Shown here piece after piece: positions 10,800 to 21,701 of a stretch of 64,000 nucleotides of DNA (position 1 is the first letter of the stretch; the number at the start of each line of letters is the position of its first letter). Location: assembly GCF_016920785.2 (NCBI RefSeq), contig NW_024609884.1, positions 81,509,346 to 81,573,345 of the forward strand, written 5' to 3'. This DNA comes from Ixodes scapularis. Lineage: Eukaryota; Arthropoda; Arachnida; Ixodida; Ixodidae. Below the pieces are notes generated by a model. That model searched no databases. It was not told where the DNA came from and saw only the letters and a list, made by a program, of their open reading frames with translations. Position numbers and translations under genes: made by a program.

Positions 10800-11370
10800 G
10801 TTTCGTGGAAACACGTATTACAGCCACCTTTTCGTGGATACGTTTCATAGACACACGTTTCGTTGACATAAACGTTTCATCAACATTTGTCACGCGATTA
10901 GACCCTTTTCGAAATTTCGAAATCATGCGTAGATTATGCGCGGCTGCCATTAGTTGGTGATGCGCCATGAGCTCACATTGGACACGAGCACTTCGTCATC
11001 ATTCGGAGTGAACTATCTAAACGCATTCCCCACGACTGCTGCGTAAGAGCTCGGCGCGAGCTCGGAATCAATCATGGCCTTCACGCCGGAAGCGATGAGA
11101 CCAACTAATGGCGGCTGCGCATAATCGATGCATCATTTCACAATTTTTGGAAGGGTCTATTGCACGCTGTAGGGAAATTGGGTTGGGTGTGTATTCCTGA
11201 GGCGCGTGCTCACCAACCCAGCCCACCCGTTCACACCACTTCTTGGTGAGTCGGCAGCGGCTCATTAGAAAAGAAAAAAAGAAAAAAGAAAAAAAAGGAA
11301 GCTATTGTGAATTGTTCATGAAAGATCGCGTGTTGATGGAACGATCTGTCGATGAAACGTCGTTCGAGGA
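10800..11370. mobile_element. Foldback element with GTTTCATCGACA-type motif repeats at its ends (copy 1)
   Basis: Inverted arms share 'atgcgcggctgccattagt' (10935-10955) with its complement near 11100-11120, and 'gacccttttcgaaat'-like words outside them. Toward the left end 'tttcatagacac' and 'gtttcatcaacat' recur. Toward the right end the opposite orientation appears (tgttgatggaac, ctgtcgatgaaac). The same motif system is found at 45.9-46.4 kb. Confidence 0.6.
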
Positions 11371-11744
11371 ACTGATTGCACCGCTAATGAGTGGCGACTG
11401 CCGGGAGACTGGACACTACCCAAAAATTACACCGGTTCTTGTTTGCTTTGCAATCTTCTCAGTTGTATAACCGCTGAGTAGTACCTCGTCACATATAACA
11501 GATTGCTTAGTTTGCCCTTGTCTACAGAATAAGCTGTGTGTAATAAACTTCCAGGAGATTTGAAAACAATTCCTTGTGTCTGTTTATCTCCTTTTTGCAA
11601 ACACCTAGGCGAGTGCATATTTCTGTTGAAGGGTACGCTCGATGTTTTAGATGGGTTCATCAAGTTCGAAACGTGTTAAATAAGTTTGAGATGCCCTACC
11701 TTCTTTTATATCTAAATACAAGGCAAAAAGAAGAAAAAAACATA
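11371..11744. other. No gene recognised
   Basis: Short frames only; no repeat or domain signal was identified. Confidence 0.45.
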
Positions 11745-12685
11745 TAGGCAGCTATAGCACGATGGCAAAGGGAACCGTAAAACGAGCCATAGACTAAGCT
11801 GTAGCAAACTATAGAGAGAGCTATAGGCATTAAAAGAAACCATACGAAAAGCTATAGGCGGCTATAGCACAATGGGTGAAGAGAACCGTAGGACAAACTA
11901 TAAAATAAGATATAGCGGACCATACAGAGAGCAATAGGCGGCTAAAGAAGCAGTAGGACAAGGCATAAGCTGCTATAGCACGCTGTTTAAAAAGATCCAT
12001 AGAATAAGTCATACAGATATCTATAGCAGACCATTTAAGAAATTATACACGGTTAAAGGAACCAAAACAAAAACCATAGGCGACTATAGCATCTTTTCTA
12101 AAAAGACACATAGAGCAAATCATACAAAATTTTATAGCTTTCCATTGGAAAAGCTAGAGACAGCCGTATGAGAGGCCATAGGAAAACCTATAGACAGCCA
12201 TAGAAGCGACAGTAGCTAATTGGGCCCATTTTCTACAGCCGGCCATACAAAAAATATTTTATAGCCGACCATAAAATAAGCCATACAGATCTCTATAGCA
12301 GACCACACAACAAGCTATTGACGGCTGAATGAACCAAAAGAAAAGCAATGAGGGGCTATAGCTTCCTTGCTAAGGAGACCCATAGAGTCTATGGGTCTCT
12401 TTAAAAAAAGGCTATAGGCAGCCATAAAAGACATCATATGAAAAAAATAGAGAGCCAGAGAAGCAGCTGTAGCTAATTGGGCCAATTTTTTATAGCCGGC
12501 CATACAAAGGATTTTCTACAGCCGACTATAAAGTAAGCCATAAAGATCTCTATAGTACACCACACAAGAAGCTATAGACGGCTAAAGGAACCAAAACAAA
12601 AGCCATAGGCGGCTATAGAATCCTTTCTAAAGAGACCCATAGAATCTATGGGTCTCTTTAGAAAAGATGCTATAGCCGCCTATAA
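11745..12685. repeat. CTATAG-rich higher-order satellite, period about 260-270 bp, with hairpins
   Basis: The blocks starting 'ctatagcagaccacac' at about 12292 and 12552, and a diverged one at about 12021, mark three repeats. Each unit holds many 'gctataggcggctatag' submotifs and 'ggaaccaaaac'. Two units contain hairpins built from 'agagacccatag' and its complement: 12372-12401 and the longer 12606-12682. There is no coding sequence. Confidence 0.8.
12606..12682. repeat. Near-perfect 77-bp hairpin in the satellite
   Basis: Two arms of about 38 bp pair around a central A, with only a few mismatches near the middle of the stem. Both strands of this part of the satellite can fold. Confidence 0.85.
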
Positions 12686-12850
12686 CTGTCAATAGATTTT
12701 TTTTAGCTACCGGGCCAACGATTAATCAGGTTCACGCATTTTTCTTCAGATTTTCTTTCCTTTTACAGATGCTACCTTTAAGCATATTTAAACAAAGGAT
12801 GTCTGTATCGTTGATTCGTGCTGTCAGTCATTCAGTGGGAGATGTCTCAC

Positions 12851-13147
12851 CGGCAGGTGACGTGGTGAAGTTGAGCTCGGCAGCGACTTGAGAGCGACCC
12901 GCGTCGTTCTCTGCGAACACCTTGGCCCGGTAGCGCGTGTAGGGCAGCAGGTCGCTGAAGCCGAGTCTCATGTCCCCCGTGGTGTGGTTCACCAGCCTGC
13001 TCTCCCACGGGTCGGCGCTGTCCAGTTCCAAGTAGTAGCGGCGCACGACGCCGTTGGCAAGTTCACAGGGGACGGGCCCCCAGTAGATCACGTACTCGTC
13101 ACCAGTCCCTTCCAAGTAATTCAGGGCCGTCGGAGTTCCCTCGGGAA
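12851..13147 (-). CDS. FN3-domain exon B1 of the multi-FN3 gene (cassette 1)
   Basis: This 297-nt internal exon encodes 99 residues of one FN3 domain. It is preceded by TTTGTATACAG and followed by GTGAGA, and both introns are phase 1. Domain marks are Trp23 in VIYWGPVPCELANG, the RRYYLEL strand, LLPYTRYRAKVFAENDAG and two N-glycosylation sites (NHT at 54-56, NFT at 93-95). Against B2 it differs at five residues: L for S, E for K, Y for F, V for L and D for N. The exon ends in a single G that joins the CG opening exon A1, giving an Ala codon if B1 is spliced to A1. The open antisense frame is a compositional shadow. Confidence 0.9.
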
Positions 13148-14165
13148 CTGTATACAAACATCAGATTTACGTTACAGGAAATTATTTTGAGTATTTAGCA
13201 TGTGCTAAGTACGATGAGACATTTCGACTCAAGTTAGCGCCGTTGAAGATATTAGATGCGTTTGCCGCAGAATAGATAGTTCTCATGCAGGGTGGGGAAT
13301 AAATATCAGTATCAATACGAGCAAAAAGAAGTGCTCTTCTGAGGACATTGGAGCGTTGAACCTGGTTTCTACCTCCTACTACGTTCCCGAGCTACGTAAC
13401 GTCGTAGTGTAACAAAATCTGAGCGCAAATGAACGAAGCGAAAACTAAAAAAAGTAATATCCTACTGCACTCTAGTCAGAACTTGACACAAAAACCAGCT
13501 ACATTTTTGTTCTAACTCAAAAAAGTTAAACTGCTTTTAATCTAGTATGGCGGAGATTACAGCAATAAAAGGTTGTTATTCATGTAGTGGTGAAGAATCA
13601 CTGTTTTCAATAGCTGCTTGATTTAAATCAAATGAAATCTGATTTAAATGAAATAATTTCTGACCACGGTACTCGCACAAATATAAAAGAAAACATCTGA
13701 CCGACTCTCGACAAGTGGAGAACCCATCACTGTGCAATCTATTCAGTGTAGTGCATCCAGGTACTGAGGAGGCCAAAAAATGGGCTTCCTCGGTTTTTAG
13801 CGATTAGAGCGTACTGCACTTCAAGAAAAACTGCCTATAGAGTCCAGATTCAGCAGGGGCCTTGACTGAACAAGCGTTCGCCATGAAGCAGGTGCACGAT
13901 CGGTGCCAGGAGCACGTACTCACATAGTCCCAACAGCACAATCCACTTTTGGTGTAGCCTACAGCCTGATCCGATTCTCTAAAGGCGCTCTCATATTGAG
14001 GAACCAGTAGGACAACTCTGTCCATCAACACAAGGGAAACATGCTTTCGGCAAAAGCGTAACATTGAGGCGACAGGAACTGTCAGAAAACATGTTTCCGA
14101 CAACCGTCTTCGCCAATTTGTTGTCAGACAGTCGGAGAACACCCTGTCACACCGCGCCGACGACG
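13148..14165. repeat. Cassette-duplicated 5' intron flank of exon B1
   Basis: The landmarks 'gatgagacat...cgactcaagttagc', 'ggagaataaatatca', TTTAAATC-rich stretches, 'cagcacaatccacttttgg' and 'cggagaacaccctgtca' recur in the same order right of B2 (26535-27800, after a LINE insertion), B3 (40629-41400, partial) and B4 (60852-61900 and 63166-63440). Minus-strand frames here are not conserved as proteins between copies. Confidence 0.8.
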
Positions 14166-14643
14166 CGCCAACAGGCAGGGTTGCCAGGTTAGGCTATAAA
14201 TAGCCAAATTGGGCTAGTTTTATTTGCAGTTGGCGGGAAAGAGTGCTAGTTGGCTATTTGGCTAGTATTGGGCTATATCTGACCCGTGCTGGGCACACCA
14301 AAATGCCTCAAAGCACTTCGGTTTATAGGTTCAAACATGGTATTTTTAGAGTAAGTTACGTAAACATTTGGCGCTTCAGTCTGTTAATTCTGATGAGTAT
14401 CCGACAGCAAGCAAAGTTGTCTGCTCTTTGCGCACCTTCTGCAATTCTTTACCCCCAAACCTTGTCCGAATGCAAGCGTGTGCTGTTACTCCTCCACCTC
14501 ACCCAGTGACGGCGCCATTCCTTGCGGCCCCAACAGCACCTGCTCTGCACATTCTTAAGGTTGTCTCTTGATTGGGGTACACCTTTACTAGACGGACTTG
14601 CGAAACAGGATGTCAATGGAAACGCTGGAGAGCACTTTGCATG
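14166..14643. other. Unassigned sequence between cassettes 1 and 2
   Basis: The segment opens 'cagggttgccaggttaggct' and has several 'ggctagt/gggctat' words that recur near 15200 and 15720. An element with these words at both ends is possible, but its ends are not defined. No coding signal was found. Confidence 0.35.
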
Positions 14644-14647
14644 TTAA

Positions 14648-14977
14648 AGGGAAGCTACGGAGCTTCTTGAGAAAAATGAGTTAGACATGAATTCTAGTGT
14701 ATTTTTACCTCGTGAACCCGAATACCAAAACCATTTGCCGCGCAAGTATTTTTAAACGCGAGAAAAACGCGAAAGGTGGTCGCTGTCCGTGACGTCATCG
14801 ACGGATCTTTTGGCTTGCCAAGGCTAGGGAGGCGGGGCTTCAGCCCTATTTTCAAATTGCTCTTATGGCTCTCCGGCGCGTCGCATTGAAATATAATTGT
14901 GATATCTGTTATTATAAAGGCCAAATGAACGCAATTCAAGCGTTTTTTCTCAAATGTAGAAGTGCCCCATCTTCCCT
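14648..14977. mobile_element. TTAA-flanked MITE, 330 bp
   Basis: TTAA at 14644-14647 and 14978-14981 brackets inverted ends AGGGAAGCT and AGGGAAGAT. Further matches follow inside (cttcttgagaaaaa against cttctacatttgagaaaaaa). TTAA duplication is typical of piggyBac-type insertion, but no protein is encoded. Confidence 0.72.
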
Positions 14978-15280
14978 TTAAATCCAGACTGTGGGGCAAA
15001 GAGAAGTGCTGCAAGGACTTTGTTCTTCAGAGGTTTTTCTGACAAGTTTTAATACCGCAGTAACGTAGCCGTGCTCTGCCGTTGGTTTTGCGAACTAGTG
15101 ATGCTAATGGTGTGAACATTTCTATTAGATGTATAAAAAGGTATTAATATGGCTTTCGTGTTTAAAATAAACGTTTCAAATAGACAGTTTTTGTTGTTTT
15201 CTGGGCTACTTTTGGGCTATTCTGGATCGACACTTAGAAAACTTTTGGGGGTGCGTAGTCAGAGTGGACTATCGTATTTT

Positions 15281-15400
15281 TCTATATTGAAAAACAGCGC
15301 GAATAACACACGGAGAAAGAGAAGAGAACGCACAGCGCCTCGTCTTCTGTGTTCTCTTCTCTTGGTCCATGTGTTACTTGCACTGTTTTTCAATATGAAT
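15281..15400. repeat. Short palindrome
   Basis: 'atattgaaaaacag' and 'agaagagaac' at the left recur inverted at the right, leaving a small loop near 15340. It probably belongs to a small foldback element. Confidence 0.65.
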
Positions 15401-15435
15401 TATTACCACCCTAGCCCAACTTTCCATTCTAGTAT

Positions 15436-15990
15436 TTTTCTAAGCTGTGACCGATGATACATCGGCCAGTTTGGCCGATGTGTCAATGTTCGAGCACGCG
15501 AACATGCAATTTCGCTGCGGTCTACCACTGGGGAGCACCTTCCCTTACTCTGTGTCACATGCATGTGTCAGCCGACATTTGACAGCAGAATTTTGTGCAA
15601 GGGGGCTGACAAAACTGCAAGTGAATTCCTGGAAGCCTACAAGGTAGAAAAAGAGGATGATAATTGTGTCAGTCAAACATTGCTGTATTCACACAAGAAA
15701 GAATTTGACTAACGTAGAAGTTTGGGCTAGTTGGTATTTCATGATTAAGAATTAAAAATTGATGTCAGCACGAATAAACCTTAGTTCAAGTCAGCGCCTT
15801 GTTCGTCTACCGTCTTGCTCTTGTCCGTGTCCTTGCGCTGTTTTAACATGTAATTAAGAAAGCAAGACCTTTTTTGAGCACATGTTACATACTATGACGG
15901 TGTGTGTTGTTTACCTCGGTATTTTCTTAACGCTCAGTTGACGTTCGGCACTCGTCCTGTCTATTCCTTCCTTCGTCTGTGTATTTGTGC
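15436..15990 (+). mobile_element. Penelope-like element 3' end (PLE copy 2), next to exon A2
   Basis: Remnants of the GIY-YIG core (YIGQFGRC, interrupted by a stop before it), an EHANMQF-type helix and the shared 3' untranslated tail are present. The tail (15890-15990) has the same relation to exon A2 as the copy at 1200-1300 has to A1 and that at 35580-35690 to A3. The copy is broken and shorter than copy 1. Confidence 0.75.
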
Positions 15991-16140
15991 GCGCTGTCAC
16001 CAGTTTGTAATCGTGAACCAACTCGCCTGCATCGCAACGTTGATTAGCAGTCGAATGAAGGCTCAGAAGAGACGCGTTCGGATAGAAGCGAATTAGCTGG
16101 CATCCAGAAGGCGCGATTTCACGAAGAAACGACCACTTAC

Positions 16141-16446
16141 CGTCTTGTTTCGTTGTGAAGTTGGTCGTAAACTCTGGACCGGGTTTGACGGTCACAGCGT
16201 ATACAGAGATGATGTAGACGGTGTATGGGCGTAGTTCTTCGAGGTTGACATACTGCGACGATATGGGCACAATTAGTTTGGTTTCGGTTTGTTCGATCGG
16301 ACTGCACGGGAGGACCAGGCGCAGTGGTCTGTAGGTGACCTCGTAATCACGAATGGGACCATTGGGTGTGGCCGGTGGTAACCAGGTGAAGCTCGCCTGC
16401 CGTGAGAAGGTTCTTGTCATCTGAAGTTGCAGAATCTCGCTGGGCG
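16141..16446 (-). CDS. FN3-domain exon A2 of the multi-FN3 gene (cassette 2)
   Basis: This 306-nt, phase 1-1 exon has the same acceptor and GTAAGT donor as A1. It encodes 102 residues starting APSEILQLQM and ending TTNFTTKQD. Core FN3 marks are Trp22, GPIRDYEVTYRP, LRPYTVYIISVYAVTV and NFT at 96-98. It is the most diverged of the four A exons (SEIL, TFS, PIRDYEVT, PISSQYV, VYAV, TKQ). No stop or indel is present, so it looks functional. Confidence 0.88.
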
Positions 16447-17683
16447 CTGCATGGAAAAAGAAATAACGAAGAAGTAACACTCTGGTAATTTTTGTTTGTT
16501 TGTTGGCTCTTTCATTATAGCCTTTTAACCTTCAACTGTATCGCTTAAAGCAAGGGCGGGTAGCTCTTGCCTGTGTCTGACAAACGCCTAACGTTAAATG
16601 GCTTGGCATATGCCAAGGTAAAGGGTTTCAGGTGGTTTCGTCCCAATCTCGCATATTGTCAAGCGTATGTTGAGAGCCTAATATTCTGTGTCCTTCTTCA
16701 GAAAGCAGTTTTCGGAGACTCGGGGAATAATAACCGCTGCCGCTTGAAAAAGTAAGGAAGTGGCCGAAAGCTGATGGAACGTCATATTATGCCGCCAACT
16801 CTGCTGTTTAACATCTAGCGTTCGACGCTTATCGTCCCTGCTTGGGAAGCCCCGCTGAACCTCTATATGGCGAGCACGTATTCTAATCTGCGTGTTTGGC
16901 GCATCGGAACGAGAAGGGGGGCGCGCAGTCAAAGGACAATACAAAGAACGCGTAGATAAGGCGCAATGACAGGGCACCGAAGCTGGCGCCAGCATTTGTT
17001 CAAGTCTGGGAGAAACAAACCCACAAGGTGCGCGAGAAGCAGTCCAACTTCACGCCGTATAGATAGATACTCGTGGATATATGTACAGTCCTCAGCATAC
17101 GTGACTGTCCAAAGGCTCGTCCACCGACTCGATGTACCGCCGGGCGTCTCCAGACGGAGCCAAACGGTCGGCTCTCCTGAGTAAATCAAAAATTGTTTTC
17201 TCCATTCTTTGCATGTACGCCAAAACAATTATGCGCTACTGTGGCGCTTATTTGAATCAAATATTGTGCAGCTAGAATAGGTAAGCCAATTCTATTTTCT
17301 TTCCATTTCACAAATTTTCGAATCGTAGTAAACGCCAGAATAGCCCAGAGCGATTTTCTGATGATTTTGGGGTAAAAGCTTCAGCGATGCTTTTTATATA
17401 GTCAAAGCTAGTTTTTAGTTTCTTTCTTTTGACTGCTGATGCTTCATGTATTTATACTCACAACTAATGAATGCATCAGCTTCTAGCACCTCTGTACTAA
17501 ATCCCAGCACGATAGAATAAGAAACCCATGTATGCGCTCAGTTTAAAGTGCGTTCAATCCATTTTGCCCACGTTGTAGCTCGGCAGGCCGCTTTCGGCCA
17601 GCCGAGCTAGGCGCTGCTTCCGCTCCTCTGTCTCGTTCGTCCGCCTTGCACGCTTAGGAGCGTTATCCGCTACCAGAACCGCC
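16447..17683. repeat. Cassette-duplicated intron between B2 and A2
   Basis: From 16447 to about 16935 it matches the flanks of A1, A3 and A4. It continues to about 17570 with sequence shared mainly with 58290-58760 of cassette 4. A conserved patch at about 17118-17189, opening after a minus-strand CTCAG, is discussed under rejected items as a possible extra exon. Confidence 0.75.
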
Positions 17684-17853
17684 GTTCGCACTCATGCGAC
17701 CGAGTAAGACCGAGAGAGACGAGACCGGTTTTTAAGCCTTTTGCGACTTCTTATGACCGAATTCTCTGCAGCGAAGCTGGTCCTAAGAGATCGCAAGAGG
17801 CTTAAAAACCGGTCTGGTCACTCTCGGTCTTACTTGGTCGCAAGAGTGTGAAC
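17684..17853. mobile_element. Palindromic MITE, 170 bp, arms of about 70 bp
   Basis: 'gcgaccgagtaagaccgag' and 'accggtttttaagcc' in the left arm recur inverted in the right arm, leaving a short loop around 17765. The matching region of cassette 4 lacks it. Confidence 0.75.
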
Positions 17854-17929
17854 GGGCCTTGACGCTGCTTTCGCTGTTCACCTTGTTCGCCGGTTTCGGC
17901 AGCCCGCTTTCTTCGTTCATAATCCATCT

Positions 17930-18422
17930 TTCTTGCCACCTACTTGGACCAGCGCTAGTACTTGGTTCACACGCCATTTTGTAGCACAAACCAAGGCATA
18001 CACACTCCGCACATCTGCAACTTCAGACTCGCCCCAGCATCCGCGCGCGCATTGGCTTCCGCCCCGTGACGTCGCCTTTCTCTCGCCTTTGTATTCAAAC
18101 TACTGTCCTGCTCTCTACGGGGCGCAATTCCCTTTTCACTGTTTCGTCCACAGGCGGACGCCGTTAGCTTTTCCCTGTCATGTGGGTACGAATGCTAACG
18201 CATTATTGAGCCCAATCCGGAACTACGCGAAAAGCGAATAATTCCACCAGAATTAAACATATCTTCGTTGTAATGAAGTTGCAAACGACTAGTCACGTCC
18301 AAGCATCTTTCACAATGTTTTTTTTTCTTATTTTCTTACAGATCCTACTTTAAACATATTTGCACAAACGACATCTGTATCGGTGATTCGTGCTGTCAGT
18401 CATTCAGTGGGAAATGTCTCAC
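17930..18422. repeat. Cassette-duplicated intron 3' of exon B2
   Basis: Shared with 39850-40331 (cassette 3) and 60080-60554 (cassette 4): 'cattttgtagcacaaa', 'agactcgccccagcatccgc', 'agcttttccctgt' and 'cgtgctgtcagtcattcagt'. The B1 copy keeps only the last 140 bp or so. Confidence 0.8.
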
Positions 18423-18719
18423 CGGCAGGTGACGTGGTGAAGTTGAGCTCGGCAGCGACTTGAGAGCGACCCGCGTCGTTCTCTGCAAACACCTTGGCCC
18501 GGTAGCGCGTGTAGGGCAGCAGGTCGCTGAAGCCGAGTCTCATGTTCCCCGTGGTGTGGTTCAGCAGCCTGCTCTCCCACGGGTCGGCGCTGTCCAGTTC
18601 CAAGTAGTAGCGGCGCACGACGCCGTTGGCAAGTTCACAGGGGACGGGCCCCCAGAAGATCACGTACTCGTCACCAGTCCCTTTCGAGTAGTTCAGGGCC
18701 GTCGGGGTTCCCTCGGGAA
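18423..18719 (-). CDS. FN3-domain exon B2 of the multi-FN3 gene (cassette 2)
   Basis: This 297-nt, phase 1-1 exon lies between TTTGTGTACAG and GTGAGA. It encodes 99 residues with Trp23 (VIFWGPVPCELANG), LLPYTRYRAKVFAENDAG, NHT at 54-56 and NFT at 93-95. It differs from B4 by five nucleotides, three of which change a residue (N/D, G/V, E/K). The intron 5' of it carries a very large nested insertion (18763 to about 26520). The reading frame is intact. Confidence 0.9.
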
Positions 18720-19125
18720 CTGTACACAAACATCAGATTTAGATTACCGGGCATTGTTTTCTTAATTTTATTTTTATTTACTTACACTGCAGGCAGCAAC
18801 GCTGTTCAAGCCGGGGAGGGTTACAAAAGGAATTTAGTCAAAAGATGTTCGAATTGGTTGACATCAGTACATTCTACAAACATTGACAGCAAGCAGTTCC
18901 ATTGTTCAATTGGCTTAGGAATAAATCACTTTTGAAAAAGGTTAGCTCTAGCAAAGTATGGCAATATAATTTTGGAGTGATTTAGTCGAGCTGATATTTG
19001 TGGCACAGCGCGAAGATAGGTGTCACTTGATAGATCGGATGAATTTTTATTAAATAGCTTCAGCCAAGAGATTTGTAGGCGAACGTGGAGCGGTACACGT
19101 AGCAGAGCACGTTGGATAGAGTACG

Positions 19126-19212
19126 GTTCACGCGGAAAGATAAAAACACTGAAAAAACTGTGTGTGTCTTTCCCTCGTGTATTTTCAGTGTTTTATCCTT
19201 TCCGTGTGAGCA
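19126..19212. repeat. Short hairpin in the LINE 3' region
   Basis: 'cacgcggaaagataaaaaca' and its near complement around 19180-19205 form arms of about 33 bp. It may be a small foldback insertion. Confidence 0.6.
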
Positions 19213-19253
19213 TGGAGCGGCTCAAGCACAAGCTGCTTTAACAAATTAGTTAC

Positions 19254-19863
19254 TTATGTTGAAGTGCGGTAGTCTGATACGATGAATCTTGCAACTAGAT
19301 GTTTCATCCGCTCTACCTCCGCAATGTCTTTCACAAAATATGGGTCCCACACAACTGAGGCGTACTCTAAGACTGGACGAACTAGAGAAAGATAAGCTTC
19401 AGGTTTCACAGGCATGTGACACCTTTTGAGTTTTATTCGAAGAAAGCATGGCTTTCTTAACGCTTTCGTACATATGTTGTTGATGTGCTGGTCCCATTTG
19501 AGGCTGTTTTTAATTGTTAGACCTAAGTATTTCAAAGAGGAAACTTCTTGAATGCACTTATTGACAATAAAGTAAATGTAGAAAAAAGTTTTTTTTTTTT
19601 TTTTTTTTTGTAGTTCGTGTCATTGATACGGTTTTAGAGAAGTTAATTTCCATTTTCTGAAGGTCGCACCAGTCCGAAAGTTTACAAAGTATTTCTTTCA
19701 ATGTCGTCTGACAGAAAGAATTTTTGACGAGCGTATACATTACGCAGTCATCCGCGAACAATTTTATACTAACACAGTCATCAATATTTTTGGAAATGTT
19801 GTAAATGTAAATTTTAAAAAAAAGTAACGGTGCGAGCACGGAGCACTGTGGTACACCAGACAA
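19254..19863 (-). pseudogene. LINE reverse transcriptase palm and C-terminal domain
   Basis: The right frame (19558-19863) shows SGVPQCSVLAPLLF and KLFADDCVMYT, the catalytic A(D)D box lying at 19747-19758. The left frame (19254-19535) shows MKYLGLTIKNSLKW, FLRIKLKRC and LVRPVLEYASVVWDPY, the conserved block after the palm. They are separated by a frame break at a T-run (19587-19608). Catalytic residues remain but the frame does not. Confidence 0.85.
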
Positions 19864-20074
19864 AACCTGTAGATTGTCAGACCTAGAGCCATCACGTTCA
19901 ACGATCGAATTGAGAGCGGTTTTGTAGATAGGCCTTTATCCAACAAACTAAGATATCAGGAAGTCCTGCTTCTTTCGATCTATCAATAAGCAGATTATGA
20001 GGCATGCGATCGAACGCCTTAGATAGATCTAAAAAGACTACTTCGATTTGGTGTCAATTGTTGATCGCGGCTGC

Positions 20075-21693
20075 CATAGGCGTGCGCACGGGAGGGGGGG
20101 GGGGGGGAAGGGGGGCAGGGGGGGCGGCCGCCCCCTCTAATCATCTAGGGGGGGGGGGGGGGGGGCGCAAAGTCGGCACGACTCGAGGCGCGACTGCGTC
20201 GGCGGTATGGTTTCTTTTTCGACGGCATAAAACACCGACGCCAAAGTTCCCTCCCTCTAGAGAAGCGCGCAGATGTGAACTTCGCCAGTCAGTTTTTTCA
20301 CGAAACAAAGGAGGAAGAACTCCGCGTCAGCGTTTTTTACCCATGCTTGATGCTTTCGTTGAAGGAATTGAGGCAAGATTCACGCAGGAGACCGTCGTTC
20401 TCATATTTGCGATAATGAACATTCTGCGCCTCACTGCCAATGACGAGGAGATAGACGTTGTCACTAGGTATTTTGTCGTAGAGTCTGACAGCTTGCGGGC
20501 TGAGCTCCGCTTACTGAAGGCACAGGTTAGCACAGAGTTCATAAACCTCGGTGACTGTAATGAATGGCTAGACTGGTTGCAACAAAACGGTCTCGGAACA
20601 TTAGTTTATAAGGACATTTTTTAAAATCTTTAAAGGCTTTGCAGTTGTCCCAGTCACTAGCTGCTCATGCAAGCGAACGTTTTCAAAGCTCGCCATTGTG
20701 AAAACAAAGCTAGGATGAACTATGAGTCATGACCGGCTTCAGTGGCTGCTTCTACCGTTCGTTGAGCAACAGATTGCATTGTCAACAAGTACTGAGTCAG
20801 TCATCGAACAGTTCGCGACAAAATCGCGTAGAATTTTGCTTTAGACTTTTCATGATTGGTGAAAAGTACTATATCTCCCACGTGCTACACATTTTTAGTA
20901 ATCTAGTCATACAATATTTTTACCACCACAGAAGATATCCATTAGTTTGTGTAATGTTTGTTTAGCATGACATAGTGCGTGCGTGTTATCTTGTGCAAAA
21001 AAAGTAATTATGGCCCTTGTTTCTATTACATGTTTCTATCAAGCGCCAGAAAGTCAGATTATCAATTGTACATATGGATGCTCAGAAAAAAAAAATGGCA
21101 TGTCATAGCGTTTATCTTCAATAATTACTAAATATTGTAACATGTTGTTTCTCGTATTTTTAATCTGCGGTACATTCTCGTGCTTTTAAGCGCTGCCATT
21201 ACGTTGTGTATTGGGTGGCGTTTTTCGTCCTCTGCATGAATGTTGCAGACGCCATATGACAGTTTTCGCCATGATTAGGTGCACCCATGCGTTTGCCCTG
21301 TATGTACACTATAGTTTCCATACTAGCAGAGTCACGTTGAGGCAACATTTTTAAATATTCTGTGCTGTTAAAGACGGCATATGTGTTGTATCTTTCTCCG
21401 GTTTAGAAACAATAAAAAATTTTTGTACGCGCGTTCTGTCACTGACGCCTCAGCTGCGCAGGGACTGCCTTTCTTTGCGGACGTTCCACAAGAAAGTAAA
21501 ACCAAGTGCTTAACAATATTTTGTATATGTTACAATTCAATACTGTTAAAATAAACGTTTCATAACCATATCTCGTCTCAGCACTACAATATGAGCGGAA
21601 GGACAGCAGTGGGAGTGCGTTGATAGAAAGGGGGGGGGGGGCGCTCTGGGGAAACCTCGCCCCCCCCTAATGAAAAATCCTGTGCACGCCATG
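20075..21693 (+). mobile_element. hAT-type DNA transposon remnant with 8-bp target duplication
   Basis: The ends read CATAGGCGTGCGCAC and, inverted on the right, CATGGCGTGCACAGG. The 8-bp sequence GCGGCTGC is duplicated at 20067-20074 and 21694-21701. This interrupts the LINE reverse transcriptase, whose reading resumes on both sides. G-runs lie just inside both ends. Internal coding sequence is a transposase fragment on the plus strand. Confidence 0.85.
20341..20844 (+). pseudogene. hAT transposase C-terminal fragment (ZMYM1-like dimerisation region)
   Basis: The first part (to 20624) reads MLDAFVEGIEARF and later LRAELRLLKAQV. A stop at 20622-20624 interrupts it, and the next in-frame segment (20626 on) gives FAVVPVTSCSCKRTFSKL, the hAT dimerisation signature. 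After a further frame break come LLPFVEQQIALSTST and VIEQFATKSRR before TAG at 20842-20844. The order matches the C-terminus of ZMYM1-like hAT transposases. The RNase-H-like catalytic core is not present. Confidence 0.82.
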
Positions 21694-21701
21694 GCGGCTG
21701 C

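Noticed and set aside
2290..12685. CRISPR array interpretation of the regularly spaced repeats
   Set aside because: Units are long, diverged and without unique spacers, no cas genes exist, and the genome is eukaryotic.
12888..13190. Plus-strand open frames antisense to the B exons (also at 18460, 40369 and 60592)
   Set aside because: They are shadows of the GC-rich FN3 exons. The minus strand has splice sites and a recognised domain, whereas the plus frames have neither.
17118..17190. A possible third exon per cassette upstream of A2, A3 (about 36757-36812) and A4 (about 58316-58373), preceded by CTCAG on the minus strand
   Set aside because: The three copies differ by single-base indels within the supposed exon, the frame closes in two of them, the distance to a GT is not a constant multiple of three, and conservation is no higher than in the surrounding intron.
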